A stretch of 64,000 nt of DNA from Hemibagrus wyckioides (lineage: Eukaryota > Chordata > Actinopteri > Siluriformes > Bagridae), in the NCBI RefSeq assembly GCF_019097595.1, contig NC_080720.1:33568352-33632351 (forward strand), in the 5' to 3' direction. Below, piece by piece: positions 33,421 to 45,329 of this stretch (positions within the stretch are counted from its first letter, which is position 1; the number at the start of each line of letters is the position of its first letter). The notes under the pieces are model-generated. The model saw only the letters and a list, made by a program, of their open reading frames with translations. It ran no database searches and had not been told where the DNA came from. The position numbers and the translations under genes are program-made.

Positions 33421-34000
33421 ATTTTTCTACTCTAAATCACAAATTAATAATGAGATGAAGAAAAACTATTTTGTGCCAATGACCCACTTTAACTTTTTTT
33501 TATTTTATTTATTTATTTTATTGAATATTTCTTTTTTATTTTTAAAATCGCTTACATTGTGACAAAAATATTACACAACAAAGAATATTGTAAAAAATTC
33601 TGTTCAATTAAATGAATCTTAAATACATTAAAATATTAAGATATTAATTTTATCTATTAAAAAATATAATTGTTAATTGTAGTTTTGTTTTAACCATACA
33701 TTTACTTTTTAATATGATAGTAATAAAAATAAAAAAAAATTCAACTAGCATTTAATTTTGTTGTATAACATTTTAGAAAGATTTTTTGTATTTTTTTTTT
33801 TTGTTTTATAAACAATTATTTTTTTTAATAAAAAATGATTTTGAATTTTTTTACATTTCAGATATAATGTTTAACTTTACTGTTTTTCTTACACATGGAC
33901 CTTACTTTTTTTAAATTATTATTTTTTTTATTAAAGTGATTATTTATAGATGTGTACAATGTGTTGTTTAAAGTGAAAAAGAAAAGTCGGTCTGAGGAAT
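33421..34000. other. A+T-rich stretch
   Basis: Long A and T runs with no ORF, element ends or tandem period. Apart from high AT content I see nothing in it. Confidence 0.6.
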
Positions 34001-35055
34001 GTGGGTGTGTGTGAAATCGTGTGTGTGTTAGAAGGAAAGAGTTAAGCTGCAGTCTGATTGGAGATCCACACACACTCTTTCATCTGAATGAGGAAGGCTG
34101 TGTGGAGGAGAAGTGGAGAACAGGAAACTCCCACTCTCAGATGCCGCCTTTATTTATTTATTAATCTTTTTTTTTTCCATTTTTGGAAGCTGTAATTTAG
34201 GACTGAATCATTTTCTTCCATTGTGAGTTTTTAAGTGTCATCTTACGCGAATGCAGAAACGGAAAAGTAAATGATTCTTTCGCTGCGTGATTCATGAGGC
34301 ATAAGAAATGTCCTATCAGATTTTTTTTCTAAAAAGGGAAAAGTCTTTTCTGATTATTTTCCTGTCCTGAAAACTAATTTCCAGCTTTACCTTTGACACT
34401 GGAGACTCCTTCCAACATCTCCCTAAAGACAGCTCTACCACACCGACGATGATTTAAATACGAGCCGTTACTGTGGAAACGGTAACGCATCGACGACACC
34501 ACACTCGTTAAAATAAACCCGCTCTTCTGTTCCGGAGAATTAATCAACACCTGATATCAACAGACATAAAGCAGCTCGTTCTCCACAGATTGTAGACGTG
34601 TCATTACTGAGCGTGGCTCGTATGTTATGCTGATACAAAGTATTGGCACCCCCTTTACCGCCTTCGCTGGCACACCAGAAGTGATTTGGGTGATGTGTGT
34701 GTGTGTGTACACCTACAAAGTGTTCTAAAAGTAGACAGACCTCTGTGTATGTTTCAGTAAAAAAAAAGTCAGATAAAATACATGTTCTTCTGAATAAAGT
34801 TTCACATCAGGATGACCAAAGTTCAGATGAAGTCTAAACTCCTACTGTATTTCCACTGTGTGTGTGTGAAGGAGGTCAAGGCGTACATGGAGATTGGACC
34901 CACATGAGAAGTCGTCGTGATGCGTGATGCCTCGAGTATGTTCCTTTCTCTCTAGGCTTTATGATGTGGTGGAGTTGTGGTGTTTGCTGACTCAGCGTAA
35001 CGTCTCGTCGTCCTGCCGGCACATTCATGCCGGGAACATCCGGCTTTTGGTACAG
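34001..35055. other. Gene-free unique sequence
   Basis: No exon recognised. 34330-34620 is unique and free of simple repeats. GATACAAAGTATTGGCACCC near 34632 resembles the outer end of a Tc1-type MITE, but no partner end was found. Confidence 0.35.
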
Positions 35056-35059
35056 AAAT

Positions 35060-35108
<49 letters not shown>

Positions 35109-35175
35109 TGTTCAAAGAGATCACTTGCTCTTTGAAAAAGACTTTTCGTTATTTAGATGACTCATCTCTTGAAAG

Positions 35176-35231
<56 letters not shown>
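35060..35231. repeat. Two long (GT)n microsatellites
   Basis: About 24 GT units (35060-35106) and about 26 units (35179-35230) flank 70 bp of unique sequence. Confidence 0.95.
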
Positions 35232-35234
<3 letters not shown>

Positions 35235-35430
35235 GTATTAGACCGCTCACTAATCCATTTCCTGCCTCACTCCTTAAATGTGAAAAAAAGCCCTGACAGA
35301 TTAATGAGGCCCCTTTTTTGTTAACTGAAGGTGATGGAGTTTAGAGTGCAGGATATTAAAGACTTCACTAATGATCTCATTAATGGCTGGAATTTACTCT
35401 GTGCCGTTTATATCGGAACACCAACACACA
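35235..35430. other. Homeodomain-motif-rich island, possible conserved enhancer
   Basis: Contains CACTAATCC, GATTAATGAGG, TTGTTAAC and a perfect inverted TAAT pair, TAATGATCTCATTA (35369-35382), within 200 bp. No ORF and no simple repeats. The clustering suggests a developmental cis-element; conservation was not tested. Confidence 0.35.
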
Positions 35431-36195
35431 CCGTCAGAAGAAGTATGTGGTGATCATTTGAAATTTTATTTGAATAATTTTAGTTATCAAATGAAAAAAA
35501 ACAGCTGAGGGCAGATTTATGGAAATAGTAAGAGTTTTGTTTTAATATACAAATGTGTTATTCAGCATGTGATGAGTTTGTGCTCTGTTCCCATGGGAGT
35601 GTGTGTGTGTGTCCCAGCACCGTGGGAAAGTCACCCAACTCTCCTGAGATCATCCACAACCTGTGGAAAGAGAGTGGTAGCGCTGACTGGCTGCTGAACA
35701 TCTGTATATCATACACACTTATTCTTAAATAATATCAGAAATCCCAGCTCTCACATCCTGATACTGGACTTGATCTTAACACTGATTCTGTTCCTCTGAC
35801 AGGGGAAGAAAATGGTCAGTGATGACCAGGAGTGACCTCTGACTCAGACTCTCAGACAGATCTCTTTTTGTTTTTGTAGCTTTTTTTTTCTTTCTTCATC
35901 GTTTTTTTTCTCTAAATAAACATTTTGATGAATATAAAACTGTAAAAATGTCTTTCAGGCAGCAGTTTGATGAAACTCCGTCTATCATGTGTCCATAATA
36001 TTACACTTAAAATCATTTAAATACGTTTACACTGAAAGCTGAGACAGCAGTGAGAAACACTCAGATAAACATGAAAAGAATTTATATTTTATAAAGATAT
36101 AACTCCTGATACACTTTCATATACACAGCAGGGGACTTTTAAATAAAAAATAAGACAAAAAATTATTTAAAGCTGAAAAAAATCACTTTTAGTAT
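35431..36195. other. Gene-free unique sequence
   Basis: A+T-leaning, with a polyT/A segment near 35860-35940. No ORF, element end or tandem structure recognised. Confidence 0.4.
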
Positions 36196-36244
<49 letters not shown>

Positions 36245-36504
36245 GTAAGTGTTTCATGCTACAAGAATGAATGAGAAATGAATAAAATATAAAATAAATA
36301 TATAGAAAATATGTTTTAAATTATGATATAAATTAGAACAACAATAAAAATAATTAAAATATAGTAATAAAAAAATAATTAATTAAAATCAATATGAGAA
36401 ATTCATCTGTTTAAAATTGAATGCAAATTCTTTATATTATGATGTAAACTAATTCCTTATTATTTATTATATTTATATCAGTTATATCACATTTATATTA
36501 AATG

Positions 36505-36541
<37 letters not shown>

Positions 36542-37170
36542 ATTGAATGCAATTCTAATCAGTGTATGAGAGACCTTTCTGTCTGAAATAAATAAACAGG
36601 GAAAAAAGAATATTGTAAAGAGACATAAGTTAAGAAAAAGATAATAAAAATAAAATGTTAATTTGTAGTAACCATATTTTATTAGTAGTTGGTAAAATGT
36701 ATTGCTGTAACATTGTATGAAATAATTCATAATTGAAATAAATAAATGACACACACGTTTAAAAATTTCATTCTACAAGAAAAAAACTAAATATAAATTT
36801 AAAAATATATATAAAATAAATATATTTAAAAAAAATTTAAATTAGAATGTAAATTAGAACAACAATAATAATAATAATAATTAAAAAATAATAATAAAGA
36901 AAATTAAAAAATCATTAAAAAAGAAAATTCAAATTAAAGTGATAAAGTGATTAAACCATGCAAATGGTTTAAACTATGATGTAAACTAATTCCTTATTAT
37001 TTATTAGATTTATATCAGTTATATTACATTTATATTAATGTAGTGTGTGTGTGTGGTTTTATATTGAATGTGGTTATAATCAGTGTATATGCGAGAGTCA
37101 CTTTTCTCTCCGAAATAAACAAACAGGGAAAAAAAGAATATTGTAGAGACATCAGAATTAATTAATGAGT
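36196..37170. repeat. Tandem segmental duplication, unit about 535 bp, AT-rich
   Basis: A shared order of blocks (TTAGAACAACAATAA, TATGATGTAAACTAATTCCT, GTAGTGTGTGTGTG, TATATTGAATG, ATAATCAGTGTAT/CTAATCAGTGTAT, AACAGGGAAAAAA.GAATATTG) appears at about 36325-36625 and again at about 36855-37150. Divergence is moderate. A (CA)n tract lies at 36201-36241. The unit has no coding content. Confidence 0.7.
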
Positions 37171-37599
37171 TAATTTACAAGTAACAAAAATTGTTGTGAG
37201 ATTTCCCGCGCTTTCTCGTCATGTGATGTTTGTCTTGCAAGTTGTCACTCGTTAATAAAGTTCAATTTTATTCATCTCATCTCGCAAAGCACTCATAAAG
37301 CACGTTACTCGCAACCCAGAATTCCACTGTGTGTATATATATATATATTTATATATGTATGTATATATATATAATAGTAATTTGTAATTATTGATGAATA
37401 AATAAAGGTGTGTGTCCTATAGGTGTGTGTCCTGTAGGTGTGTGTCCTGGAGCAGTTTATTTATTTCTTCCAGGCCTGAGATGATTTTTCTGAACAGGCT
37501 TAAAGATGAAGTTTTATTGTTGTGTCTTGAAAAGAGAACGAATGTAACAGGACCTTTAGGACTAGTTTCAGAAGGTACTGTGATGTGAGAATGTTATAT

Positions 37600-38002
37600 C
37601 ACACACACACACACACACACACACAAGAACCATGGACACACTGTTTGATAAGAGTGTAAAGTCAGAAGTACTTCAGTGATCGCAGGCAGAATATTAACAC
37701 ACACCCACACACACACACACGTGTGTGTGTCCAGACGGGAGTTCACAGCCATCGCTAATAATAGCATAGTTAGCACACTCCAGTCAGGTGGATTCAAAAT
37801 GTGTGAGAAATGCCTGCAAAATTGTGTGTGTGTGTGTGTCAGTCAGAGTGTCAGAGGTAAATTGTGGGGAGCATCACTGAGTGTGAGCTCTGACTCTAAT
37901 TGAGGCAGAGGAAGTGTGTGTGTGTGTGTGTGTTAATATTCTGTCTGCGATCACTGAAGTACTTCTGACTTTACACTCTTATCAAACAGTGTGTCCATGG
38001 AT

Positions 38003-38035
<33 letters not shown>
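37600..38035. repeat. Long near-perfect inverted repeat (hairpin/foldback element)
   Basis: Left arm 37600-37706 reads (CA)n, CCATGGACACACTGTTTGAT, AAGAGTGTAAAGTCAGAAGT, ACTTCAGTGATCGCAGGCAG, AATATTAACACACAC. The right arm 37930-38035 is its reverse complement, with about one mismatch in the 75-bp unique core (CAGGCAG against CAGACAG) and two or three at the CA junction. The spacer is about 210-220 bp. It could be a young foldback/MITE element or a palindrome kept alike by gene conversion. No ORF. Confidence 0.9.
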
Positions 38036-38037
<2 letters not shown>

Positions 38038-38482
38038 CCGTTAAGCGTCTTTGTACCATCAGAGTGAAGGACACTTGAACAGAGAGCGTTGTAACGTCAG
38101 TGACATCATGGAGACATCACTCTCTGTTGCCATGGCAGCAGTGAAGTCAGCAAACTTGAGCAGGACGAGGAAGTGAGCGATGTGGCTGTGACTCCACACA
38201 CAGAACTCCTGAGGGTTTAGCTCCGCGTTCAGGAAGGAAGCGCTACCTTTCACAAACGCTTCTGTAGCCTGGCTAGTCATAGCCTCCAGCTAGCTGCTAG
38301 CATGAAATCCACATGATTCAGTGTTTACATCACCTTACACTTCTGACGCTTCAAGAGTTTTAAATGTTTGGATGCACAGTTTCCCGCCTTCATGCTGTGT
38401 AAAAAAAAAGAAAATGTTTTTTGTGAATTGTATTTCCATCTTACATTCTATTATATTATTATACATTTTGCATTTCTAAATA
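38036..38482. other. Gene-free unique sequence
   Basis: 38040-38340 is low in repeats with balanced composition but has no recognisable exon. It then becomes AT-rich up to the Tc1 derivative. Confidence 0.4.
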
Positions 38483-38989
38483 TACAGCTCTGGAAAAAAA
38501 TAAGAGTGCCTCTGGAATGTCATCAAGAGGAAGATGGATGATCACAAACCATCAAGTAAAGCTGAGCTGTTTGCTTTTTTTGCAGAAAGAGTGGTATAAA
38601 GTTCCCCAACAGCAGTGTGAGAAACTGGTGGAGATCATGGAGCTAAAACCCATGCAGATCGGGGTTATTCCACCAAATACTGATCTCTTAATGTTATTTA
38701 TCCAAAGCATTAACACAATCTGTTTACAGATTATTTACATTTTGTTTTATTTGAGTTATTAAAGTTCTGTAATACTGCATGATCTTGGGTTTTTTTGATG
38801 TGATGTCATTTCCTTTAAATATACACTCTAAATAACAATAGTTATATTTAGAATTTAGGAGAAATATTGTCAGCAGTTCACAAAAAATCAAACAAAACTC
38901 TTCATCTCACCAATACATGAACCTGGAAGAAAAAAACAGAAGAAACTCATTATTTTGCAGTGGGCTCTTATTTTTTTTCCAGAGCTGTA
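38483..38989 (+). mobile_element. Tc1 deletion derivative, about 503 bp (family C)
   Basis: TA-CAGCTCTGGAAAAAAATAAG at the left and CTTATTTTTTTTCCAGAGCTG-TA at the right are matching inverted repeats with TA duplication. The + strand keeps only a transposase C-terminal remnant (LLFLQKEWYKVPQQQCEKLV), like the L..F..EEW.KIP...C.KLV end of Tc1 proteins. The rest of the transposase is gone. Confidence 0.85.
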
Positions 38990-39024
38990 TTATTGTATTT
39001 TCTTTTTTCCCTATGCACCACCAC

Positions 39025-39027
39025 CAC

Positions 39028-39094
<67 letters not shown>

Positions 39095-39156
39095 GTTATT
39101 GTTTTGTTGTTGTTATTATTTTTTTCATTATTATTGTTGTTGTTTTGTTGTTATTA

Positions 39157-39199
<43 letters not shown>

Positions 39200-39200
39200 G
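39025..39200. repeat. (ATT)n trinucleotide arrays
   Basis: About 22 ATT units (39027-39093) and about 13 more (39159-39198), separated by degenerate TTG/TTA sequence. Frames encoding polyI/polyY are artefacts. Confidence 0.95.
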
Positions 39201-39479
39201 GGGACCAAGCACCAAAAAATCATTGTTTTAGTGTTAAGATTTTGATCTTTATCTATCTGTACGTTCATTTTTTAACTATTTTATTTAAGTTATAAAATAA
39301 TTGCTACATACATACATATATATATATATATATGTAACTGCCTAGTTGAAGGTGTAGCTTACTGGATTTAAGAGTGAGAAAAGTGAAGGCGATATGGTGA
39401 TGATGTGATGTGTCGCGATGATAATAATTTCCTCTCATCTGTAAGTGTCTCTGTCATCACGGTGTTGTTCAGTAAGCTG

Positions 39480-39810
39480 GTGTGTGTGTGTGTGTGTGTG
39501 TGTGTGCTGCACGGATCAGGCACAGGAGTAAAGCCCACAAAATTACTGCTTTACAGCTCCACACAATTACTTTATGACTCTGCACACTGGTAATTACAGC
39601 TGTTGGAGTGTGTGTGTGTGTGTGTGTGTGGTGTTTGGTACCGTGCCAGCTGGTGGAGACACTGAGCCCACGTACGTTTACTCTGTGTGTGTGTGTGTGT
39701 GTGTTAGCCCACTAACAAATTTTATACACGCATTATTCGATACTCAGGACCAGAGAAACCTGTTTAACTATATAACTATACATATCTATACACACACACA
39801 CACACATTGT
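39480..39810. repeat. Cluster of GT/CA microsatellites
   Basis: (GT)n at 39479-39506, 39607-39631 and 39684-39703, and (CA)n at 39789-39807, with short unique spacers. Confidence 0.85.
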
Positions 39811-39814
39811 GTGT

Positions 39815-40080
39815 GCTGTAGTCTAATACGTTGGTTTTCGTTGGTTTCCATAGCAACAGCTCGTCCACAGGGACGTGTACAGCAGACGGTCCAGTGATTA
39901 AACAGATTATGGAAGGAGTCTCCAGTGTCAGATGTTTTCTTCATCTTCAGGACACTTCTTCTGCGGTTTCTCAGTAACATAACAAGCTGAGATTTCATTT
40001 TTGTTGTTAATAGACGGAATAAAGACACCTGAGGGAACGAGGGTTTATATCTGTTCTAACGTAAACGACGACTTGTTCCG
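39815..40080 (+). mobile_element. Family A MITE-like repeat, 5'-truncated copy
   Basis: Keeps TTTCCATAGCAACAGCTCGT, CACAGGGACGTGTACAGCA, GGAAGGAGTCTCCAGTGTCAG, CATCTTCAGGACA, CTCAGTAACATAACAAG, GAATAAAGA and GAGGGAACGAGGGTTTATAT in the order seen at 1513-2040. The first 80 bp and the 3' end are missing. Confidence 0.6.
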
Positions 40081-40563
40081 CAGCTAGAAAGGAATAACCT
40101 GGAACCAGAAACAGGAATCACAGGGAAAAACAGGAAGTGTGTCTCAAAGCTTTAGGACCAGACCTAAATGTATGGTGTGTAGTGTGTCAGAAATAAGGGG
40201 CGGGGCTAAGATCAGAACCCACGTGGCAGTAAATGGCTTCATCTGCTGCGCGTCTGTGTAAACAAGCCGACGTGTTGAAGCCGCAGCTACATGTGGTGTT
40301 TACTGAAACATGATCCTCAGTGTGTTTACATCATAAAGACATTTTTAAACAGCACAGGAGACCTTATGAATATTAATGAAATCACAGCTTGGGAACAGCT
40401 TTTACAGGGAAAAAAGTGAGAAATTGGAAACCAGAGTGTTGTTGGGTTCTGTAACTGGAGGAGGTTCATTATAACCTGAATACTGAAGAGAGGCAGAGTT
40501 ACATCACTCGATTGTTAGGACTTTATTTATTAATCCCTGAGAGAAAAATTATTATTTATAAGT
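40081..40563. other. Gene-free unique sequence
   Basis: No exon or element recognised. Confidence 0.4.
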
Positions 40564-41061
40564 TACACAAATTAGGCATAACATTATGTCCACCTGCCTA
40601 ATATTGTGTTGGTCCCCCTTTTGCTGCCAAAACAGCCCTGATTCGTCGAGGCATGGACTCCACCTAGGTCCCTGAAGGTGTGCTGTGGGATCTGGCACCA
40701 AGATCTTAGCAGCAGATCCTTTAAGGACCTCCAAGGGCCTCACCGCTCAACTTACAGGACTTAAAGGATACTTTTGATAGATACTGACCACTGCAGACCG
40801 GGAACACCCCACAAGAGCTGCAGTTTTGGAGATGCTCTGATCCAGTGGTCTAGCCATCACAATTTGGCCCTTTTGGTCAAACTCAAAGCTGAAATCCTTA
40901 CAATTGTCCATTTTTCCTGCTTCTAACACATCAAATTTAAGGACAAAATGTTCACTTTCTGCCTAATATATCCCACCCACTAACAGGTACCATGATGAGG
41001 AGATACTCAGTCTTATTCACATCACCTGGCACTGCTCACAGTGTTATGGCTGACCCGTGTA
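40564..41061 (-). mobile_element. Tc1-like deletion derivative, about 498 bp (family D, copy 1)
   Basis: Ends read TACACAAATTAGGCATAACA on the + strand and TACACGGGTCAGCCATAACA on the minus strand. The minus strand keeps a transposase N-terminal helix-turn-helix ([38 protein letters not shown]). A jump then leads to the 3' end, so the catalytic core is deleted. It shares this architecture with the copy at 44066. Confidence 0.8.
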
Positions 41062-41165
41062 TGGTCTAGCTGTGTTCCCTGGCAGTTTGTGAGCTGTGTA
41101 TCATATGGTGGCTGAGAAGTACAAAACACAAGGACGAATCAGACAAACCAGGTAGGTACAGTCTG

Positions 41166-41582
41166 TGAATGGAATTCTTCCCTCTGATTGGATGAGACAT
41201 CTGTCACTCAGGATATACAGGAAGTAGGAAACTGTGTATCTAAATTTATTTCTTGTCCATGTGTGGAGTTCTGCCTTCACTTATTTCGATTTTAAATCTT
41301 TTAAAGAAAATAACAAACATATATTTATCTTATAAGAAAATGGAGTTCATTCAGGTGAATGAAGGACATTCATATGGTGTGATGTTGGATATACTGATAG
41401 CGTATAAAGATTAGTTTGTGAGTAAACTATTCCAGATTAAAGGATGTAAGGAGCGCTATAAGAGCAGAGCTGTGTTCATACACACACCAATCCACTTTCT
41501 ACTGCTGCAGCCTGCTGGACTTCCTGTAGATCCTGAGTGACCGATGTCTCATCCAATCAGAGGGAAGAATTCTGTTCATTAA
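41166..41582. repeat. Inverted repeat with arms of about 62 bp
   Basis: GAATTCTTCCCTCTGATTGG, ATGAGACATCTGTCACTCAG, GATATACAGGAAGT (41172-41225) recur as the reverse complement at 41519-41579 with only a few mismatches (ATCTGTCACT against ATCGGTCACT; GGATATACAGG against GGATCTACAGG). The spacer is about 290 bp without an ORF. It is a likely long-TIR MITE or foldback element. Confidence 0.8.
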
Positions 41583-41751
41583 CTATACCACTTTTTTTGT
41601 TATTGTGTTTTGCGCTTCACAGCCACCGTAGTATCGTGATACTCATCATGTAGCTCCTGAGACGCTCCTGAGATTATTTTCATCATATCAACTTCTACTG
41701 TACTTCACCATACTTTATTTTTTATCTGTTTTGTGACACTGTATGTTTTAT

Positions 41752-41786
<35 letters not shown>

Positions 41787-42123
41787 ACACACACACACTG
41801 CAGTGGATAGAAGCTTTTTTGACAGATGAATAAAAAAGTCTGAGTTGTTGTACTTAGCCTTTAACTTCATTAACCTGGTAAAGTTCACAGGTTTGCATTG
41901 TAGCCTGGAGTGCTGTGGTGTTCGTTATGTTCTTTCTGTAATTAATTAATGGACGTTTGGTTATTTACAGTTTAAACAAATTGTTTTGTTTTTGAAGTCC
42001 AGAATAATGAGGCTTTGCTCTGTGCAGGTGAGGTTCGGTTTCCCAGCTCGAGCGAGTCACAGAACCAGTTTATCATCACGCTGACGGAGCTCGCGTTCCA
42101 TCTGTACATACACACACACCACA

Positions 42124-42154
<31 letters not shown>

Positions 42155-42979
42155 CTTCAGTTCATACAGACTGCTGTAAGTCATGTGAGCAACCAGTTAC
42201 CCGGAGGGGGGGTTGGAGCAGCAGGGGCTTGGTTGGTCAAACTAGTTGCAACAAATCTATAATAAATACTGTAACTTTTAAAGTCTTTATAATGCAGAGT
42301 GTGTGTGCATGTAAGCATGCATTTGTGTGTGTATGTTGTGTGTGTGTGTGTTTGTATGTGCATGTTTGTGTGTGTGTGTGCATGTAAGCATGCGTTTGTG
42401 TGTGTGTGTGTGTGTGTGTGTCACAATACAAGTGCTCCAGTCCTGCAGGTGGAGCTGGGTTTGTGAGATGGTGTGCAGTAGGTCATCATCATGTCAGTAG
42501 CTGGTGGTATGACCTGTGGATTTGGACTGATGCTGAGAGGTGAAAAGAAGGGGGCGTGGCCAGACACGTGCAACACACCTCATACACATGACATCATCAA
42601 AGTAGAAAAAAGTAGCAAATGCTGTAGCTCTAGCTCCTAATCACTAGCCTTAGAATCGATAAGGTTTTTCTTAATTGTTTAAGTCCTCCAGCTGCACCAG
42701 TCTGTTCTGAACAAATAGACTCAGCTATTGTGTTCAACTGTTTATTTCATATTAATGAATTCTTATTGACCTTCATGGTGTCTTTAATGATGATCTGTGG
42801 AATCTCACACTTCTGGACATCAGATGATCTGATTTAATCTCATCCAGAATGTTTTCTGTGAATGACTTTAGTCCTCAGCACTGCACTGTATGACTCCGCC
42901 CACTTTACTCACAGTCCCTGCCTACGAGTGTGTGAAGGTGGAGTTAAACTGGGATTACAGAGCTTCATTTCATTCAGGC

Positions 42980-43033
<54 letters not shown>

Positions 43034-43311
43034 TTGTTTGTTTATTATTTGTCCTGGGTTTTTGGCTTCCCCTCTTCATCACTTCAGAGGAAAAAAACAC
43101 AGTAAATAAAGTGGCATGCACTCAGTACAAGCGTTTACTTGTGACTGATGCAGCTAAGGAAAAGAATGCACTGGTGTGTGTGTGTGTGTGTGTGTGTGTT
43201 GAACAAGTCACACTGCAGGAATTTAAGCTGTGTTAAAGTGGTGTGTTAGGATCTCTGCTTGCTGCCTGAGGGAATCTCCGTCTCATGACTGGAGCAGTTG
43301 ATGAACACTGT

Positions 43312-43367
<56 letters not shown>

Positions 43368-44065
43368 CAGTTCAGTGTCCATGTGATTTCACCGTTTATT
43401 AAAGCCTTCATTCCGGTTGTATAATACACGCTGTGTGGGTTGCTATGGTAACGCCACCACATGTTACAGGTGACAGTATTTACAGTTTAGCCATATTTTT
43501 TTTCTATTTCAGCATATTAAACAGCAGACAAATAAAACGCAGCTATCAGTGAAGGTGACTGATGGGGACAGGAGGAATAAATTTGTTTACACACATACAC
43601 TGTTTCAGCCAATCAGGTGCAGATATGTAAATGAGGAGGCTGAGAGCAGCTCATTAGCACAGGAGCATCGCTCCAGACTTCTGTTCACGTTTCCGTTTTA
43701 TTTACACGTGTTGTGGCGACGTGGAAAGATGATGATAGATCAGACCTGTAGTGTCCACTCAAACTCCACAGCCATGACCAACTTCCATCTGTCTTATTTA
43801 TAAACATTAATGCTCCTGTGTTACAAGCTGACCGTCGCTGCCTCACATTGGTCAAGTTTATTCTGCTTACATATTTTAGTTGATTTTACTTGATTCAGGT
43901 GAACTTGATCACAGGTAGCCTGTGAATGGATAACAGAAATCAGGAGATATTAATAAGCTGGGACTGAGAGTCTATAAAAGGACAAACTGCTAGTTATTAA
44001 GAGCCACAGCTGGGTCCGAGTGGCTAGTCACTTCTAATCCGATGTGTTCTGTTTGTGTTATTTAA
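41583..44065. other. Gene-free stretch with many microsatellites
   Basis: (TC)n at 41755-41785, CA-rich at 42108-42154, GT/GTGCATGT arrays at 42299-42421, (ATCT)n at 42979-43033, (GT)n at 43171-43199, and (GT)n then (GA)n at 43311-43364. Unique sequence between them shows no recognised exon. Confidence 0.6.
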
Positions 44066-44511
44066 TAAACCAATCAGGCATAAAATTATGACCACTGACC
44101 AGTGAAGTGAATCAGACTGAGTATCTCCTCATCATGGCACCTGTTAGTGGGTGGGATATATTAGGCAGCAATTCAACATTTTGTCCTCAAAGTTGATGTT
44201 AGAAGCAGGAAAAATGGACAAGCGTAAGGATTTGAGCAAGTTTGACCAAAAGGGCCAAATTGATCAGAGCATCTCCAAAACTGCAGCTCTTGTGGGGTGT
44301 TCCTGGTCTGCAGAGGTCAGTATCTTGTAAGTCAAATGGAGGATCCACCTCACAACCTACAGGACTTAAAGGATCTGCTGCTAATATCTTGGTTCCAGAT
44401 ACAGCACCTTCTAATGGAGATCTAATGGAGACCATGCCTCGACGGGTCAGGGCTGTTTTGGACCAACACAATATTAAGCAGGTGGTCATAATGTTATGGC
44501 TGATCAGTGTA
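44066..44511 (+). mobile_element. Tc1-like deletion derivative, about 445 bp (family D, copy 2)
   Basis: Same family as 40564-41061 but inverted. The left end is AATCAGGCATAAAATTATGACCAC and the right end is GGTGGTCATAATGTTATGGC then TGATCAGTGTA. TCCTCATCATGGCACCTGTT and GGGTGGGATATATTAGGCAG are shared. A helix-turn-helix remnant ([20 protein letters not shown]) is visible. The central catalytic region is missing, as in copy 1. Confidence 0.8.
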
Positions 44512-45329
44512 AAACACCACTGTTTGATCTGCAGTGTACATCATTAGCTTATCGTTATAGCAAGTTTTGATTTGTCTCCTGTAGGTGTGTTGATGAACCC
44601 AGGCAGCTTCTCAGGAGGTTTTTCCTGAATGAATGAATGAATTGTGGTTTATTGAGTGAGTAATAACACAGGGGTGTGTATGAGATGTCTCGCATAAACA
44701 TGTCCTGCATTCACCTTTCCTTTTATCTCGGTCTCAGAGCACAGAGCTTGAAAAAGCATGGAGGAGCATGTTCTCCACAGGTGTGAAATGAATCTCAAGC
44801 TCCGATTTGAAAGGAAGCTGAAACGGCGCTTTTAAAGCAGCCTGAGTTACTTTTCTAAACCACGCTTACAGTTTAAAGCAGTGGATTAACAGAGAAACCC
44901 CGACTTAATCCAGAGCGAGAGCTATAATCCTGCCTGCTGTGTTCCTGCTGCTTCATGGTGAGGAGATGAAGCCAGACTTTATATCAGCAGAAGACGAAAT
45001 CTGGAGCGTGATGTGATGTCAGTGTGTTTGGAAACATTTTGTGATCCTGAGCTCAGATCTGAGCGACAGAATCTCTCTCATACACTCAGGTCCTGCTTTA
45101 GCTTCATCTTCTGTCTGTTTGGGGTCTTTTTAAGAATCTGGAAATAATATCTTGAGCATTTGCTTTACATTCCTTCCGTGGGAGAAGAAATGAAGGGTCA
45201 CGTGTTTGTAACTTCCCCTAAATCTACTGACCGGCTCGCAGGAGTAACATTATATAGCTATATCTAATGTTCTTGCTGCTGTTTTTATAAAATGCTAGCA
45301 TGCATGAAATTAGCTCTAACGCTAATATC
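44512..45329. other. Low-repeat island, possible conserved noncoding sequence
   Basis: 44690-45070 lacks microsatellites and has strings such as TTTTAAAGCAGCCTGAG and GGATTAACAGAG, with no ORF. Regulatory function is speculative. Confidence 0.25.
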
